64,000 nucleotides of DNA from positions 620,001 through 684,000 of the forward strand of contig NZ_CP065053.1 of the NCBI RefSeq assembly GCF_015689335.1. The letters are read 5' to 3'. Both the position numbers and the translations under genes were made by a program. Shown piece by piece: positions 35,949 through 44,332 of the stretch (position 1 is the first letter of the stretch; each line of letters opens with the position of its first letter). The notes below the pieces were generated by a model. That model was given only the letters and a program-made list of their open reading frames with translations. It ran no database searches and was not told the origin of the DNA. The stretch is from Massilia antarctica (GTDB lineage: Bacteria; Pseudomonadota; Gammaproteobacteria; Burkholderiales; Burkholderiaceae_D).

Positions 35949-36584
35949 ATGTCCAGTACCGTCGCCAGCGCCCTCAAGAACAAAGTCTCCGTCACCACCG
36001 AAAAAGGGTTGGGGCGGGCCCACGACATCCTGCGCGCGGCGCGCACCGTGCTGGCGGCCGAGGGTTATGCGGGGCTGTCGATGCGCAGGGTGGCGCTGGA
36101 AGTGGGCATGAGCCTCTCGAACGTGCAGCACTACTATCAGAGCAAGGATGCGCTGCTCGAAGCGCTGCTGCTCTATACGATGGACCTGTTCCAGTCGAAG
36201 ATGGATTCGATTTCGGCGGCCATGACGAGCGCCTCGCGCCTCGACCAGTTCTTCTCGACCTGCGACATGTTCCTCGACGAGATCACCGACCCGGTCACGC
36301 ATGCGATCTTCTTCGAGATCTGGGCCCTGGCGTCGCGCAACGCCTTCGCCTCGAACCTGATGGATACCATGATGGCGCGCGAGCGCAAGGCCATCTTCAA
36401 GCTCATTCGCGGCCTCAATCCCGCCATCGGCGACGATGAATACCGCCAGCGCGCCATTCTGATGGTGGCGCAGATCGAGGGCTTGATGCTGTTCCGGCTC
36501 GATAAGGCCGGGCGGCGCGCCGAATTCCTGGCGGTGCGCGCCTCGGTGCGCAAGGTGCTGCTGGCGCTGGCCACGGTGCCATAG
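35949..36584 (+). CDS. TetR-family transcriptional regulator
   Basis: A 211-residue repressor. The N-terminal helix-turn-helix (about 22-68) contains ILRAARTVLAAEGYAGLSM, RRVALEVGMSLSNVQHYY and SKDALLEALL, typical of TetR. The C-terminal ligand domain is helical with no diagnostic motif. It is divergent from the thiolase-dehydrogenase-racemase operon and separated by two palindromes, so it most likely represses that operon and itself, with an acyl-CoA as a plausible inducer. Followed after 63 bases by the YbaL-like gene. Confidence 0.92.
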   Translation: MSSTVASALKNKVSVTTEKGLGRAHDILRAARTVLAAEGYAGLSMRRVALEVGMSLSNVQHYYQSKDALLEALLLYTMDLFQSKMDSISAAMTSASRLDQFFSTCDMFLDEITDPVTHAIFFEIWALASRNAFASNLMDTMMARERKAIFKLIRGLNPAIGDDEYRQRAILMVAQIEGLMLFRLDKAGRRAEFLAVRASVRKVLLALATVP

Positions 36585-36647
36585 CCGTCTTTACAGAGGC
36601 GTGTCGCCTATACTGGGGGCTCCGTCCAGCGCGAGGAGAGCGTCCGC

Positions 36648-37958
36648 ATGCATCACAACATCAGCCTGATCACCACCATCGCCGCCGCACTGGGCTTCGG
36701 CCTCATCTTCGGCATGATCGCCGTGCGCTTCAAATTGCCGGCGCTGGTCGGTGCCTTGGGCGGAACAGGCCCCGATGGCGGCGGCGCTGGCGCGGACGCG
36801 AACATCTGGAAAACCCTGGGTCTCACCCTGGGGCAGGTTGCCGCTTTCATTGTGTTCATGCTGGTGGTCGGGCGCAAGCTGTTCCCGTGGTTCTTGTGGC
36901 GCGTGGCGCGCACCGGGTCGCGCGAACTGTTTACCTTGGCCGTCGTCGCCACGGCGGTGGGCATCGCCTACGGTTCCTCTGAGCTGTTTGGCGTGTCGTT
37001 CGCGCTGGGTGCGTTCTTTGCCGGGATGGTGCTGCGCGAGTCGCCCCTGAGCCACCGCGCCGCCGAGGAGTCGCTGCCGCTGCGCGATGCGTTTTCGGTG
37101 CTGTTTTTCGTCTCGGTCGGCATGCTGGCCGATCCAATGGTGCTGGTCGAGAGCCGGCTGCGGGTGCTGGCGGTGGTCGGCGTGATCATGTTCGGCAAGT
37201 CGCTGGTGGCGTTTGCGCTGGTGATCGCACTGCGCTATCGGCTCAATACCGCACTGACGGTGTCGGCCAGCCTGGCGCAGATCGGCGAGTTCTCGTTCAT
37301 CCTGGCGGCGCTGGGCATGTCGCTCGGGCTGCTGCCGAAAGAGGGGCAGAGCCTGATCCTGGCCGGGGCGATCATCTCGATCGCGCTCAATCCCCTGCTG
37401 TTCAAGGCGATCGAGCCGCTGCAGCGCTGGTTGCGCGGCAAGTCGGATTCGGCGCGCAAGCTGGAACGCTCGGCCGATCCGCTGGCCGAGCTGCCGATGT
37501 CGGTGCCGCAGGAGCGCCTGAGCGGACAGGTGGTGCTGGTCGGGTACGGGCGGGTGGGACGCATGATCGCCGATTCACTCATGGCGCAGGGTGTGCATAT
37601 CGTGGTGGCGGAGCAGAACCGCGAGCTGGTCGACCATCTGCGCAAGCGCGATATCGCTGCGGTGGCGGGCAATGCGGCCGACCAGGCGGTGCTGATCCAG
37701 GCACATATCGCGCGCGCGGCCTTGCTGGTGATTGCCACGCCCGATACCTTCCATGTGCGCGCCATGATCGAGACGGCGCGCGCGCTCAATCCGGCGATTC
37801 GCACCCTGGTGCGCACGCATAACGAGGAAGAGGCGGAGTTGCTGCGCAAGGAGACGGGCAGCCAGGTGTTCGTCGGGGAGCGCGAGCTGGCGCGCAGCAT
37901 GGCGGAGCGGATCAGCATTGAACTGGCGGGGGTGAGGCCTGGGCACGGGGAACATTAA
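36648..37958 (+). CDS. YbaL/KefB-like cation:proton antiporter, internally deleted
   Basis: A 436-residue protein related to E. coli YbaL (about 558 residues, from memory). The first 35 residues (MHHNISLITTIAAALGFGLI..) match the YbaL N-terminus, then at about 36752/36753 the sequence jumps to what is normally the region after TM6 (ALGGTGPDGG). The rest is collinear: GSRELFTLAV, FGVSFALGAFFAGMVL, LPLRDAFSVLFFVSVGM, AQIGEFSFILAALG, then a TrkA-N/RCK domain (about 293-420, VVLVGYGRVGRMIADSL). About 120-130 residues of the transport core appear missing, in frame. Either the gene is a deleted, probably inactive form or the assembly dropped a segment. Confidence 0.8.
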   Translation: MHHNISLITTIAAALGFGLIFGMIAVRFKLPALVGALGGTGPDGGGAGADANIWKTLGLTLGQVAAFIVFMLVVGRKLFPWFLWRVARTGSRELFTLAVVATAVGIAYGSSELFGVSFALGAFFAGMVLRESPLSHRAAEESLPLRDAFSVLFFVSVGMLADPMVLVESRLRVLAVVGVIMFGKSLVAFALVIALRYRLNTALTVSASLAQIGEFSFILAALGMSLGLLPKEGQSLILAGAIISIALNPLLFKAIEPLQRWLRGKSDSARKLERSADPLAELPMSVPQERLSGQVVLVGYGRVGRMIADSLMAQGVHIVVAEQNRELVDHLRKRDIAAVAGNAADQAVLIQAHIARAALLVIATPDTFHVRAMIETARALNPAIRTLVRTHNEEEAELLRKETGSQVFVGERELARSMAERISIELAGVRPGHGEH

Positions 37959-37970
37959 GCGACCACCCAC

Positions 37971-38028
37971 GTCGTTCCCGCGCAGGGCTAGGCGCGGGAA
38001 GTCGTTTCTGGCAATGCCAGGAACGACG
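37971..38028. repeat. Composite of two palindromic repeat families
   Basis: A dRS3-like unit (37971-38000, TTCCCGCG...CGCGGGAA, with an altered centre) is directly followed by a copy of the CTGGCA-N-TGCCAG palindrome (38001-38028). The two families met separately at 9268-9524 and 17720-17902 are fused here without a gap. It lies between convergent genes and may fold in both transcripts. Confidence 0.8.
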
Positions 38029-38059
38029 GTCTTTGTCTTAACGGTACTAAAAGACGTGC

Positions 38060-40024
38060 TTAAACCGCCGCAGCCTCGGTACACAACTTCAGATTCCCCA
38101 AGCGCTGGCTGGCCACATGAAACGCCAGCAGATCGCGGCGCTCTTCCAGCAGCGCGAACACGGCATCCTTCGACAGTACGTACTGGTCGAGCAAGGTATC
38201 CTTGAGCGACTCGATCACGGCCTTGTAATCGCGGATCGCGCCCAGGGTGTAACTGTATAACTCGTCCGACTTCTCTTCCACCTGGCGGATCGTGTGCTCG
38301 CCGCTGCCTTCGTGCTTCAGCTGCGTGTAGTCGATCTTCGAACGCGAATACATCGACAGGCGGTTGACCATCAGGTTCAGCATCTTGGTCGCCTTTTCGA
38401 TGTCATTCTGGCTGCCCACGGAAATCCCGCGCGCACCGTAAAACAGCTCCTCGGCCGCGACGCCGCCGTACAGCTGGATCACGTCCTGTTCCAGTTCTTC
38501 CAGGGTGCGCAGCGAGACATCGTCGCCCGATTGCAGCACATACCCCAGCGCGCCGAGCTTGGACACCGATTCGGTGCTGATCTTGAGCAGGTGCGATTTT
38601 TCCTTGACCTCGGCCAGGGTCATGCCCTGACGCAGATACGGGTCGATCTGCATGAAGAAGTGTCCCAGTTCGTGCAGCGCCACCCTCTCGCGCTGCTTGT
38701 GCTTTTCAGCCGTGGTGGCGCGGTCGGTCAGGCCCAGGGTGGCGCGTTCAAACGCGCGGAACATCAGGTCGGTGTTGATGATCGCCTTTTCCTGGATCGA
38801 GATCATGCTGGCGCGTTCGACCACGGTTTCCAGCAGCGCGGGACTGAGGTTGGCGGTCATTTCGGCGACCTGGCCCAGATCGAGGTCGTTCCAGTCGACC
38901 AGGCCATCCTTCTTGCGGCCCAAGAAATTCTTGAGCAGCGCACCGCGCTCGCCCTTGTTCGGCAGGCGGAAGTTGATCTTGACCGAGAAGCGGCGCAGCA
39001 TCGCTTCATCCATCTCGACCGAGGCGTCGTCGAAGTTCGAGGCCACCACCCAGATCACGCCCGCGCCCTTGTCGCTCTTGACGCCATCGAGCAGGCCCAG
39101 GAGCGTGTTGGCGGTGTCGTCTTCCCATTTCTTCTCGCCGCGGCCGCGCGGCATGAACAGGGTTTGCGCTTCGTCCAGGAAGATGATGCAGCTGCCGCGC
39201 GCGCACGCCTTGCGGTACAGCGCATTGAGCGCCTTGGAACCGCCGCCCACGTAGCCCGATTCGAGCGCCGAGCCGGATGCCTGGATCAGCGGCACATTGA
39301 GTTTCTTGGCCAGGTAGCCCACCAGCTTGGTCTTGCCGGTGCCGGCGGGGCCGGTCAGCATCACGTTGAACGGCTTGTCGATGTTGTGCGACTTGTATTC
39401 GCTGCGGTTGCGGATCATGTCTTCCAAATGCAGCACTTCCTGCTTGATGTCGTCCATGCCGATCAGGTCATCCATGCTGCCTTTGAGCTTGTCGGGCATG
39501 ATGACGGCGGCGCTCATGCCCATGCCGGGAATGCCGAACTTGATCGCGTAGATAATCAGCAGGATCAGGAAGATATCGAGCGCGTGGCGCTTGAGGAAGG
39601 CGATCGCTTCGGCGCTGGCGGCGTTCTGGCCTTCGTCGAGCAGGGCCGCCTTGTGCGAAGCCAGGTAATCTTCCTTGGCGATCGAATACGGAATGGCGTT
39701 CTTGAGCAGTACTTCGCGCTCCAGGCTCAGGTGCGAGGTGCTCGGCACCTTGACCACGTGCAGCTGGGGCGCATCCTTGAACTTGAAGATGTAGCGAGGC
39801 GACTCCGACAGCGGCTTGGCCACCATCAGGTATTCCAGCTTGTCCTTCTGCGATGCGAGCGCGGTGATGCGCGAGATGTCTTGCGAATGGACCAGCGGGC
39901 TGGTGTCTTGCACCACATCGGCGTTGTAGATGGCCAAACCGACCAGCAGGACGAACAGGAGGCCGGCGACTATGCGCACGTAGACATTCTTGAGGGCGAG
40001 CTGGAGCTTGGCAAGATTGGGCAT
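38060..40024 (-). CDS. FtsH-like membrane AAA+ zinc protease, divergent paralogue
   Basis: A 654-residue protein with FtsH layout: TM1 (about 15-33), a small periplasmic domain, TM2 (about 149-167), an AAA+ ATPase and an M41 peptidase. Walker A is GPAGTGKT (225-232), pore motif SGYVGGG (256-262), Walker B IIFLDEA (280-286), zinc motif HELGH (451-455) and third ligand Asp541 in QNDIEKAT. It departs from canonical FtsH in having DEAQ instead of DEID, LRRFSVKI instead of the longer LRPGRFDR (nearer katanin/Vps4 style), and HELGH instead of HEAGH. It probably degrades a special set of membrane proteins. It stands alone on its strand; its likely promoter lies within 40025-40475. Confidence 0.85.
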   Translation of the reverse strand: MPNLAKLQLALKNVYVRIVAGLLFVLLVGLAIYNADVVQDTSPLVHSQDISRITALASQKDKLEYLMVAKPLSESPRYIFKFKDAPQLHVVKVPSTSHLSLEREVLLKNAIPYSIAKEDYLASHKAALLDEGQNAASAEAIAFLKRHALDIFLILLIIYAIKFGIPGMGMSAAVIMPDKLKGSMDDLIGMDDIKQEVLHLEDMIRNRSEYKSHNIDKPFNVMLTGPAGTGKTKLVGYLAKKLNVPLIQASGSALESGYVGGGSKALNALYRKACARGSCIIFLDEAQTLFMPRGRGEKKWEDDTANTLLGLLDGVKSDKGAGVIWVVASNFDDASVEMDEAMLRRFSVKINFRLPNKGERGALLKNFLGRKKDGLVDWNDLDLGQVAEMTANLSPALLETVVERASMISIQEKAIINTDLMFRAFERATLGLTDRATTAEKHKQRERVALHELGHFFMQIDPYLRQGMTLAEVKEKSHLLKISTESVSKLGALGYVLQSGDDVSLRTLEELEQDVIQLYGGVAAEELFYGARGISVGSQNDIEKATKMLNLMVNRLSMYSRSKIDYTQLKHEGSGEHTIRQVEEKSDELYSYTLGAIRDYKAVIESLKDTLLDQYVLSKDAVFALLEERRDLLAFHVASQRLGNLKLCTEAAAV

Positions 40025-40475
40025 GTGGTTACTCTATGAATGGTGGCTGCGGACGGAATTACTATGCAAACATCGTTTCTGCCGCGCGATGACGGGGAGC
40101 GGCAGTGACAGCGACGTTCGATATCTGGACCATGACAATTTCCGCAAACCATGTGGCCAATCGATGTCGCCTGACGGTACAGCTGCATGCCGGGCGACGT
40201 GGCACCGGCATGTTCCTTTGCCATCGATTTAATGCCTGAGAGCAATAGGATAGAGGAACTATACCGCCAAAAAAAAGCCAGGTATACCTTGATCTGCTGA
40301 AAAAATTTTGCGACGCAACACCTCTGATCAACTCGACAATGCGTCTTGCGGTGGACCTGAGCAAGCTCAAGGCGAGCCAGGAAAATATGTGTATGTTCGT
40401 AACATTTCGTATCAGCCCTTGATGGTAAATCGCGATCATTAGATGATCCTTAAAACCCACGAATGGATGTGTGCT
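40025..40475. other. Intergenic region, AT-richer, no gene seen
   Basis: 451 bases between the divergent FtsH-like gene and a small ORF. It is less GC-rich than its surroundings, especially 40235-40460, and has an A-run (40268-40276). It must contain the promoter of the protease gene. No convincing promoter pair, RNA or ORF with a ribosome site was found. Confidence 0.4.
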
Positions 40476-40613
40476 ATGCGTCGACTCCTTGCTTACTTCG
40501 CCGGCCTGTTCGGCGCCCGCTCCCTGGCCGAGGACGACCACCTGACCGGGGCGGTGGACCTGTCGGATGCCGCTTACTGCCTGGGACTGCTGCCGCGCGA
40601 CGGCGAGCAGTAG
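40476..40613 (+). CDS. Small protein, 45 residues, possibly DUF3563-like
   Basis: The ORF reads MRRLLAYFAGLFGA.., then an acidic middle (LAEDDHLTGAVDLSDAA) and a short tail ending DGEQ. The basic amphipathic start followed by a D-x-x-L-x-x-A-x-D-L-x-D pattern resembles the short DUF3563 proteins common in Burkholderiales, whose role is unknown. The usual aromatic/Arg C-terminus (YDLERRMR) is replaced here by AAYCLGLL, so the match is loose. No clear ribosome site precedes the ATG, and it may not be translated. Confidence 0.45.
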   Translation: MRRLLAYFAGLFGARSLAEDDHLTGAVDLSDAAYCLGLLPRDGEQ

Positions 40614-40863
40614 GCGCCGGTCGACCCTCGTGTCCTTTTAACAGTTTTCTTGCATTTTGCGGCAGTGCAGCATTCGCCAGGAAATGTCAATTCCTCTAGA
40701 CAATAAAACATCAAAAAAACGACGTTTAGAGAGGAATGGCTTGGAAATCGGCGGTGAGCGTGGTTAAATACGGAGCTGGATGATTCGCATTTACTGCTCA
40801 TCTGGTTGCAATGCAGCATGAGTAATCGTGGGCTTGCGAAAACCAAAAAGAAGAGGAAACACC

Positions 40864-41127
40864 GTGAAAAAATACGCAGTCGCAACAGCTTTCATGCTTG
40901 CCCTGGTCGCTACCGCACCGGCCAGCGCTATCGAAGTCGTGGACAACGCACCGGCGCCAGCCGCCCAGACGGTGATCAACCCGCAGATGAGCGCCATGGA
41001 AATGGCCTTGATGCCCGCCCCGCAAATGTCCGAATTGCCCGAGCCTGAAGTGTTCGCCATGATGCTGCTCGGTCTGGTGCTGATCGGTTACCGCGCGCGT
41101 CGCGAAAGTGGCGAGAAGTTCCGTTAA
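40864..41127 (+). CDS. Very small PEP-CTERM sorting-signal protein
   Basis: An 87-residue exported protein starting at GTG with GAGGAA upstream. The N-terminal signal peptide is KKYAVATAFMLALVATAPASA (split: basic 2-3, hydrophobic 6-17, cut after ASA near 22). The C-terminus has the tripartite exosortase signal: PEPE near 58-61, a hydrophobic helix (VFAMMLLGLVLIGY) and a basic tail (RARRE). The mature part between the signals is only about 35 residues, rich in Ala, Pro and Met. It implies an exosortase (EpsH/XrtA-type) system elsewhere in the genome. The upstream gap 40614-40863 has an 8-bp inverted repeat (ATTCCTCT 40690-40697, AGAGGAAT 40730-40737). A terminator follows. Confidence 0.85.
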   Translation: MKKYAVATAFMLALVATAPASAIEVVDNAPAPAAQTVINPQMSAMEMALMPAPQMSELPEPEVFAMMLLGLVLIGYRARRESGEKFR

Positions 41128-41147
41128 TCACAGAATCGCATCGAACG

Positions 41148-41173
41148 ATCCCGCCGCGCGCGGGATTTTTTTT
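41148..41173 (+). terminator. Intrinsic terminator after PEP-CTERM gene
   Basis: ATCCCGC (41148-41154) pairs with GCGGGAT (41160-41166) around a 5-base loop and is followed by eight T. It lies 21 bases after the stop and separates the gene from the convergent DUF1697 gene. Confidence 0.9.
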
Positions 41174-41192
41174 GCCTGCCTGCCCTGCCGCC

Positions 41193-41750
41193 TCACCCCT
41201 TGAGGCAGTCCGCGCACAAGGCCTGGAGCTTGCAGACGGTATTCCAGTTACGCGCGGTCAAGCCATCGCCCAGCAGCTTGCCCATCGCCACGGCGATTTT
41301 GCTGTCCAGCACACCGTCCGGACACCACAGGTAAGCCGCCTGTTCCGCCACGGCCAGTTGTTCCGGCGCCCAGTGCGTCGCTGCCGCCAGCGGCGCCAGC
41401 ACAAGCGGCGCGCCCGGGTCGCTGAACACGAACACCAGCAGGCGCGCATGGTCGGTCGCCACCGGCAGCAGGGGATTGGCGGCGACGATGCGGTCGAGCT
41501 CGTCGCTGACGAGCACCATCACCCGCGCCGCCACCCCCAGTTTGAGCACCAGCGCGTCCTGGATCAGGGCCGCCAGCGCCGCCGGGGTCTGGCGCGGGGC
41601 GCTGAACACCACATTGCCGCTATTGAGAAGGGTGCGCACCTCGGTGCAGCCCAGTTCGCCGACGAGCTGGCGCAGGTCGGCCATGGCGATACGCTTGGCG
41701 CGGCCGACGTTGATGCCGCGCAGCAAGGCAATGTAGCGTTGCCGGGTCAT
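41193..41750 (-). CDS. DUF1697 family protein
   Basis: A 185-residue soluble protein with the family hallmarks: YIALLRGINVGRAKRIAMADLR at the start (positions 6-27) and TLLNSGNVVFSA near residue 41. The late NWNTVCKLQALC is also typical (consensus RNWNTVxKL). Function is unknown. It follows gstA after three bases on the same strand and is almost certainly co-transcribed. Confidence 0.92.
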   Translation of the reverse strand: MTRQRYIALLRGINVGRAKRIAMADLRQLVGELGCTEVRTLLNSGNVVFSAPRQTPAALAALIQDALVLKLGVAARVMVLVSDELDRIVAANPLLPVATDHARLLVFVFSDPGAPLVLAPLAAATHWAPEQLAVAEQAAYLWCPDGVLDSKIAVAMGKLLGDGLTARNWNTVCKLQALCADCLKG

Positions 41751-41753
41751 GGC

Positions 41754-42362
41754 TTATTTGAGCAAGCCTTCGTCGCGCAGGGCCTGCTGCACCATGGGCC
41801 GCTCGCCCACCCGCTTCTGGAACGCTTGCACCAGCGGAAAGGCCGACATGTCGAACTTGAGCACATTCGCCCAGTTCAGCACCGTAAACAGATAGGCGTC
41901 GGCCACGGTGAACTGGGCGCCGGTCAGGTAATCGCGCCCCTTGAGCATGCGTTCGACATAGCCGAAGCGCGCGGTCAGGTTGGCGCGTGCGTAGCTGCCG
42001 AGCTCTTCGCCCACATTGGGACGGAACAGGGGGCTGAAGTTCTTGTGCAGCTCGGTCGAAATAAAGTTGAGCCACTCGGCCAGCACATAGCGTTCCGGGG
42101 TGCCGGCGGCGGGGGCCAGCTTTTTCTCGGGAGCCAGGTCGGCGAGATACTGGACGATGGCCGGGCCTTCGGTCAGCAGCATGCCCTGGTCGGTTTCCAG
42201 GGCGGGCACGTATCCCTTGGGATTGATGGCGCTGAAGTCGGCACCGCTGGCAGTGACCTTCTTTCGCAAATCCACGCTGTCGGTCGTGAATGCCAGTCCT
42301 GCTTCGAGCAGGACGATATGGGGAGAGAGGGAGCAGGCACCGGGACTGAAGTACAGTTTCAT
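41754..42362 (-). CDS. gstA: Glutathione S-transferase, beta class
   Basis: A 202-residue cytosolic enzyme that conjugates glutathione to electrophiles. MKLYFSPGACSLSPHIVL carries Cys10, the beta-class signature residue. The thioredoxin-like domain includes NPKGYVPALETDQGMLLTEG (residues 46-65, with the cis-Pro and Glu/Gly glutathione loop). The helical domain has LTGAQFTVADAYLF. AAAGGATC precedes ATG 42362. It heads a two-gene unit with the DUF1697 gene. Confidence 0.92.
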   Translation of the reverse strand: MKLYFSPGACSLSPHIVLLEAGLAFTTDSVDLRKKVTASGADFSAINPKGYVPALETDQGMLLTEGPAIVQYLADLAPEKKLAPAAGTPERYVLAEWLNFISTELHKNFSPLFRPNVGEELGSYARANLTARFGYVERMLKGRDYLTGAQFTVADAYLFTVLNWANVLKFDMSAFPLVQAFQKRVGERPMVQQALRDEGLLK

Positions 42363-42547
42363 GATGATCCTTTGAGAGGCAGATGGGCGCGGCCGGCGTG
42401 CAAAGGCGCGCGGACAAGGCGACACCCGCCGGGGGCGCCGCCGAAGAATGGCAAGCGTACAATAAAACGAGCGCTCACGCTTGGGCACGCGCAAGGGTGG
42501 CGCTCAGGGCGGCTCAGTCGCTGCGCCTGTCCCGGCGCCCGCGGCGC

Positions 42548-44161
42548 TCATGCGCGCACATCCGGCGCCGGGGCCGCGGCCGGGGCCGCGAGCGCGGCCG
42601 GCCCGGCCCCCGTATCCCCATCGACCGGGGTCACGCGCGGAATGCGCAGGGTGAAATGGGTGCCCTGGCCCAGGGTGCTGCTCACCGCGATGGTGCCGAG
42701 GAACTGCTTGACGATCAGGTTGTACACGATATTGAGGCCCAGCCCGGTGCCGCCCTGGCCGCGCCGGGTAGTGAAAAACGGGTCGAAGATGCGGTCGAGC
42801 ACGTCCGGCGCGATGCCCCTGCCGTCATCCTTGACGTGCAATTCCACGACGTCGCCGTCGAGCCGGGCGCTGATCATGATTTCGCCAGCGGTATCGACCT
42901 CGAAGGCATGCTCCACGCAATTGAGGGTCAGGTTGGTGATGACCTGGGCAAAGGCGCCCGGATAACTGTCGAGCATGATCTCTTCCGGACAGTTCAGCAC
43001 CAGCGAGATCGGGGTTTTCTTGAGCTTGGGCTGCAGGCTGGAGACGATTTCTTCGATGTATTCGTGCAGGCCGAAGGGGCGGCGCGCCTCGCTGGTCTGG
43101 TCGACCGCGATCTGCTTGAAACTGTGGATCAGGTGGGCCGCGCGGTAGGCATTGTTCATGATCAGGCGCGCGCTTTCGCTGGCGGTCTCGATGTAGCGCA
43201 GGATGTCGGATTTTTTCAGGCCGGCGCCGTTGACCGCCAGTTCCAGCTCGTCGGTGGCAGCCTTGAGCACCGAGGCGCTGGTCAGGGCGATCCCGACCGG
43301 GGTATTGATTTCATGGGCGACCCCGGCCACCAGGCTGCCGAGCGAGGCCAGCCGTTCAGCCTGGAGCAGGGATTCCTGGGTCTGGCGCAAGTCCTGCATT
43401 GCCTGGGCGGTCTGCTGGGCCGAGCGGCGCGCCGCATCCTCGGCTTCGCGGATGCGCCCGATGGTCGATTTCAGGCGGCGCTGGATCTGGTTGAAGCCGC
43501 GGATCACGTCGCCGAGCTCGTCGCGCCGGTTCTCGGGCAATTCCTCGACCTCGTCGGTGCCGCGCGTGGCCAGGTCGAACAGGCCGTCGCGCAATTGCTT
43601 GAGCGGCTCGAACACCACCCGCAAGGAGAGCGCCAGCGCCGCCACCAGGATCAGGTCGAGCAGCAACACCTCGATCACCTTGCGCATCAGTTCCGACGCG
43701 AGGGCATGGTCGATCTGGGCACGGCTGAAATTGATCACCACCCGGCCCACCGAGACCGGCTTGATCGAGGCGCTGGCCGGGCCGCCTTCGAGAAATACCA
43801 GCGGCGCGTCGACCGCCTGGCCGGCCGGTTCGGGGGCGTGCTCGACCGTGACCAGCTTGCCGTCGGCCGCGCGCAGCTTGCCGGCGAACAAGCCGACCGA
43901 GCTGTCGTAGACGCGGATCGCCACCACTTCCGGCGGCAACATTTCCGCCTCGACGATGCTATCGACCTTGGACTTGTCCAGGTCCCACAGGGCCGATGGC
44001 AGGCTGATCTGCAAACGGGTGATCACGCCCTTGCGCAGGCGCTGGTTGCTTTCTTCCAGCGCCTTGCCCAGCGAATACTGGGTATAGCTGCCCGAAATGC
44101 TGAGCACCAGGGTGACGATCACCACGAATAGCAGCTTCAGCCGGCTTTGAATACTGAACAT
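42548..44161 (-). CDS. Membrane sensor histidine kinase
   Basis: A 537-residue kinase: TM1 (about 8-25), periplasmic domain (26-160), TM2 (about 162-181), HAMP (about 182-235), a coiled coil (236-275), HisKA with His283 in VAGVAHEINTPVG, and an HATPase domain with NLTLNCVEHAF, DDGRGIAPDVL and GGTGLGLNIV. It resembles the group of HAMP kinases with an unusual HEINTP box. The C-terminus is Ala/Pro-rich. No response regulator adjoins; the HDOD pair starts 172 bases away in the opposite direction and may share its pathway. A perfect GGGAGGA site supports ATG 44161. Confidence 0.92.
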   Translation of the reverse strand: MFSIQSRLKLLFVVIVTLVLSISGSYTQYSLGKALEESNQRLRKGVITRLQISLPSALWDLDKSKVDSIVEAEMLPPEVVAIRVYDSSVGLFAGKLRAADGKLVTVEHAPEPAGQAVDAPLVFLEGGPASASIKPVSVGRVVINFSRAQIDHALASELMRKVIEVLLLDLILVAALALSLRVVFEPLKQLRDGLFDLATRGTDEVEELPENRRDELGDVIRGFNQIQRRLKSTIGRIREAEDAARRSAQQTAQAMQDLRQTQESLLQAERLASLGSLVAGVAHEINTPVGIALTSASVLKAATDELELAVNGAGLKKSDILRYIETASESARLIMNNAYRAAHLIHSFKQIAVDQTSEARRPFGLHEYIEEIVSSLQPKLKKTPISLVLNCPEEIMLDSYPGAFAQVITNLTLNCVEHAFEVDTAGEIMISARLDGDVVELHVKDDGRGIAPDVLDRIFDPFFTTRRGQGGTGLGLNIVYNLIVKQFLGTIAVSSTLGQGTHFTLRIPRVTPVDGDTGAGPAALAAPAAAPAPDVRA

Positions 44162-44332
44162 CCGATTCCTCCCGATAGCCAGCGTACGCGCGCAACGCAT
44201 CTCCGACTGTACGGTAAGCCCTTCTCATTGGCAAGAAATTGAGGTGGGGACCTGTGCAAAGTAAAGGTTTTTGCGTGGCGCACGGCCGGATCAGCAATGG
44301 TAAGATCGTAGCATTACGAGGGAGGATGCCCT

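Noticed and set aside
40062..40541. 159-codon leftward frame upstream of the FtsH-like gene
   Set aside because: No ribosome site, unusual composition, and it covers a likely promoter region; no domain recognised.
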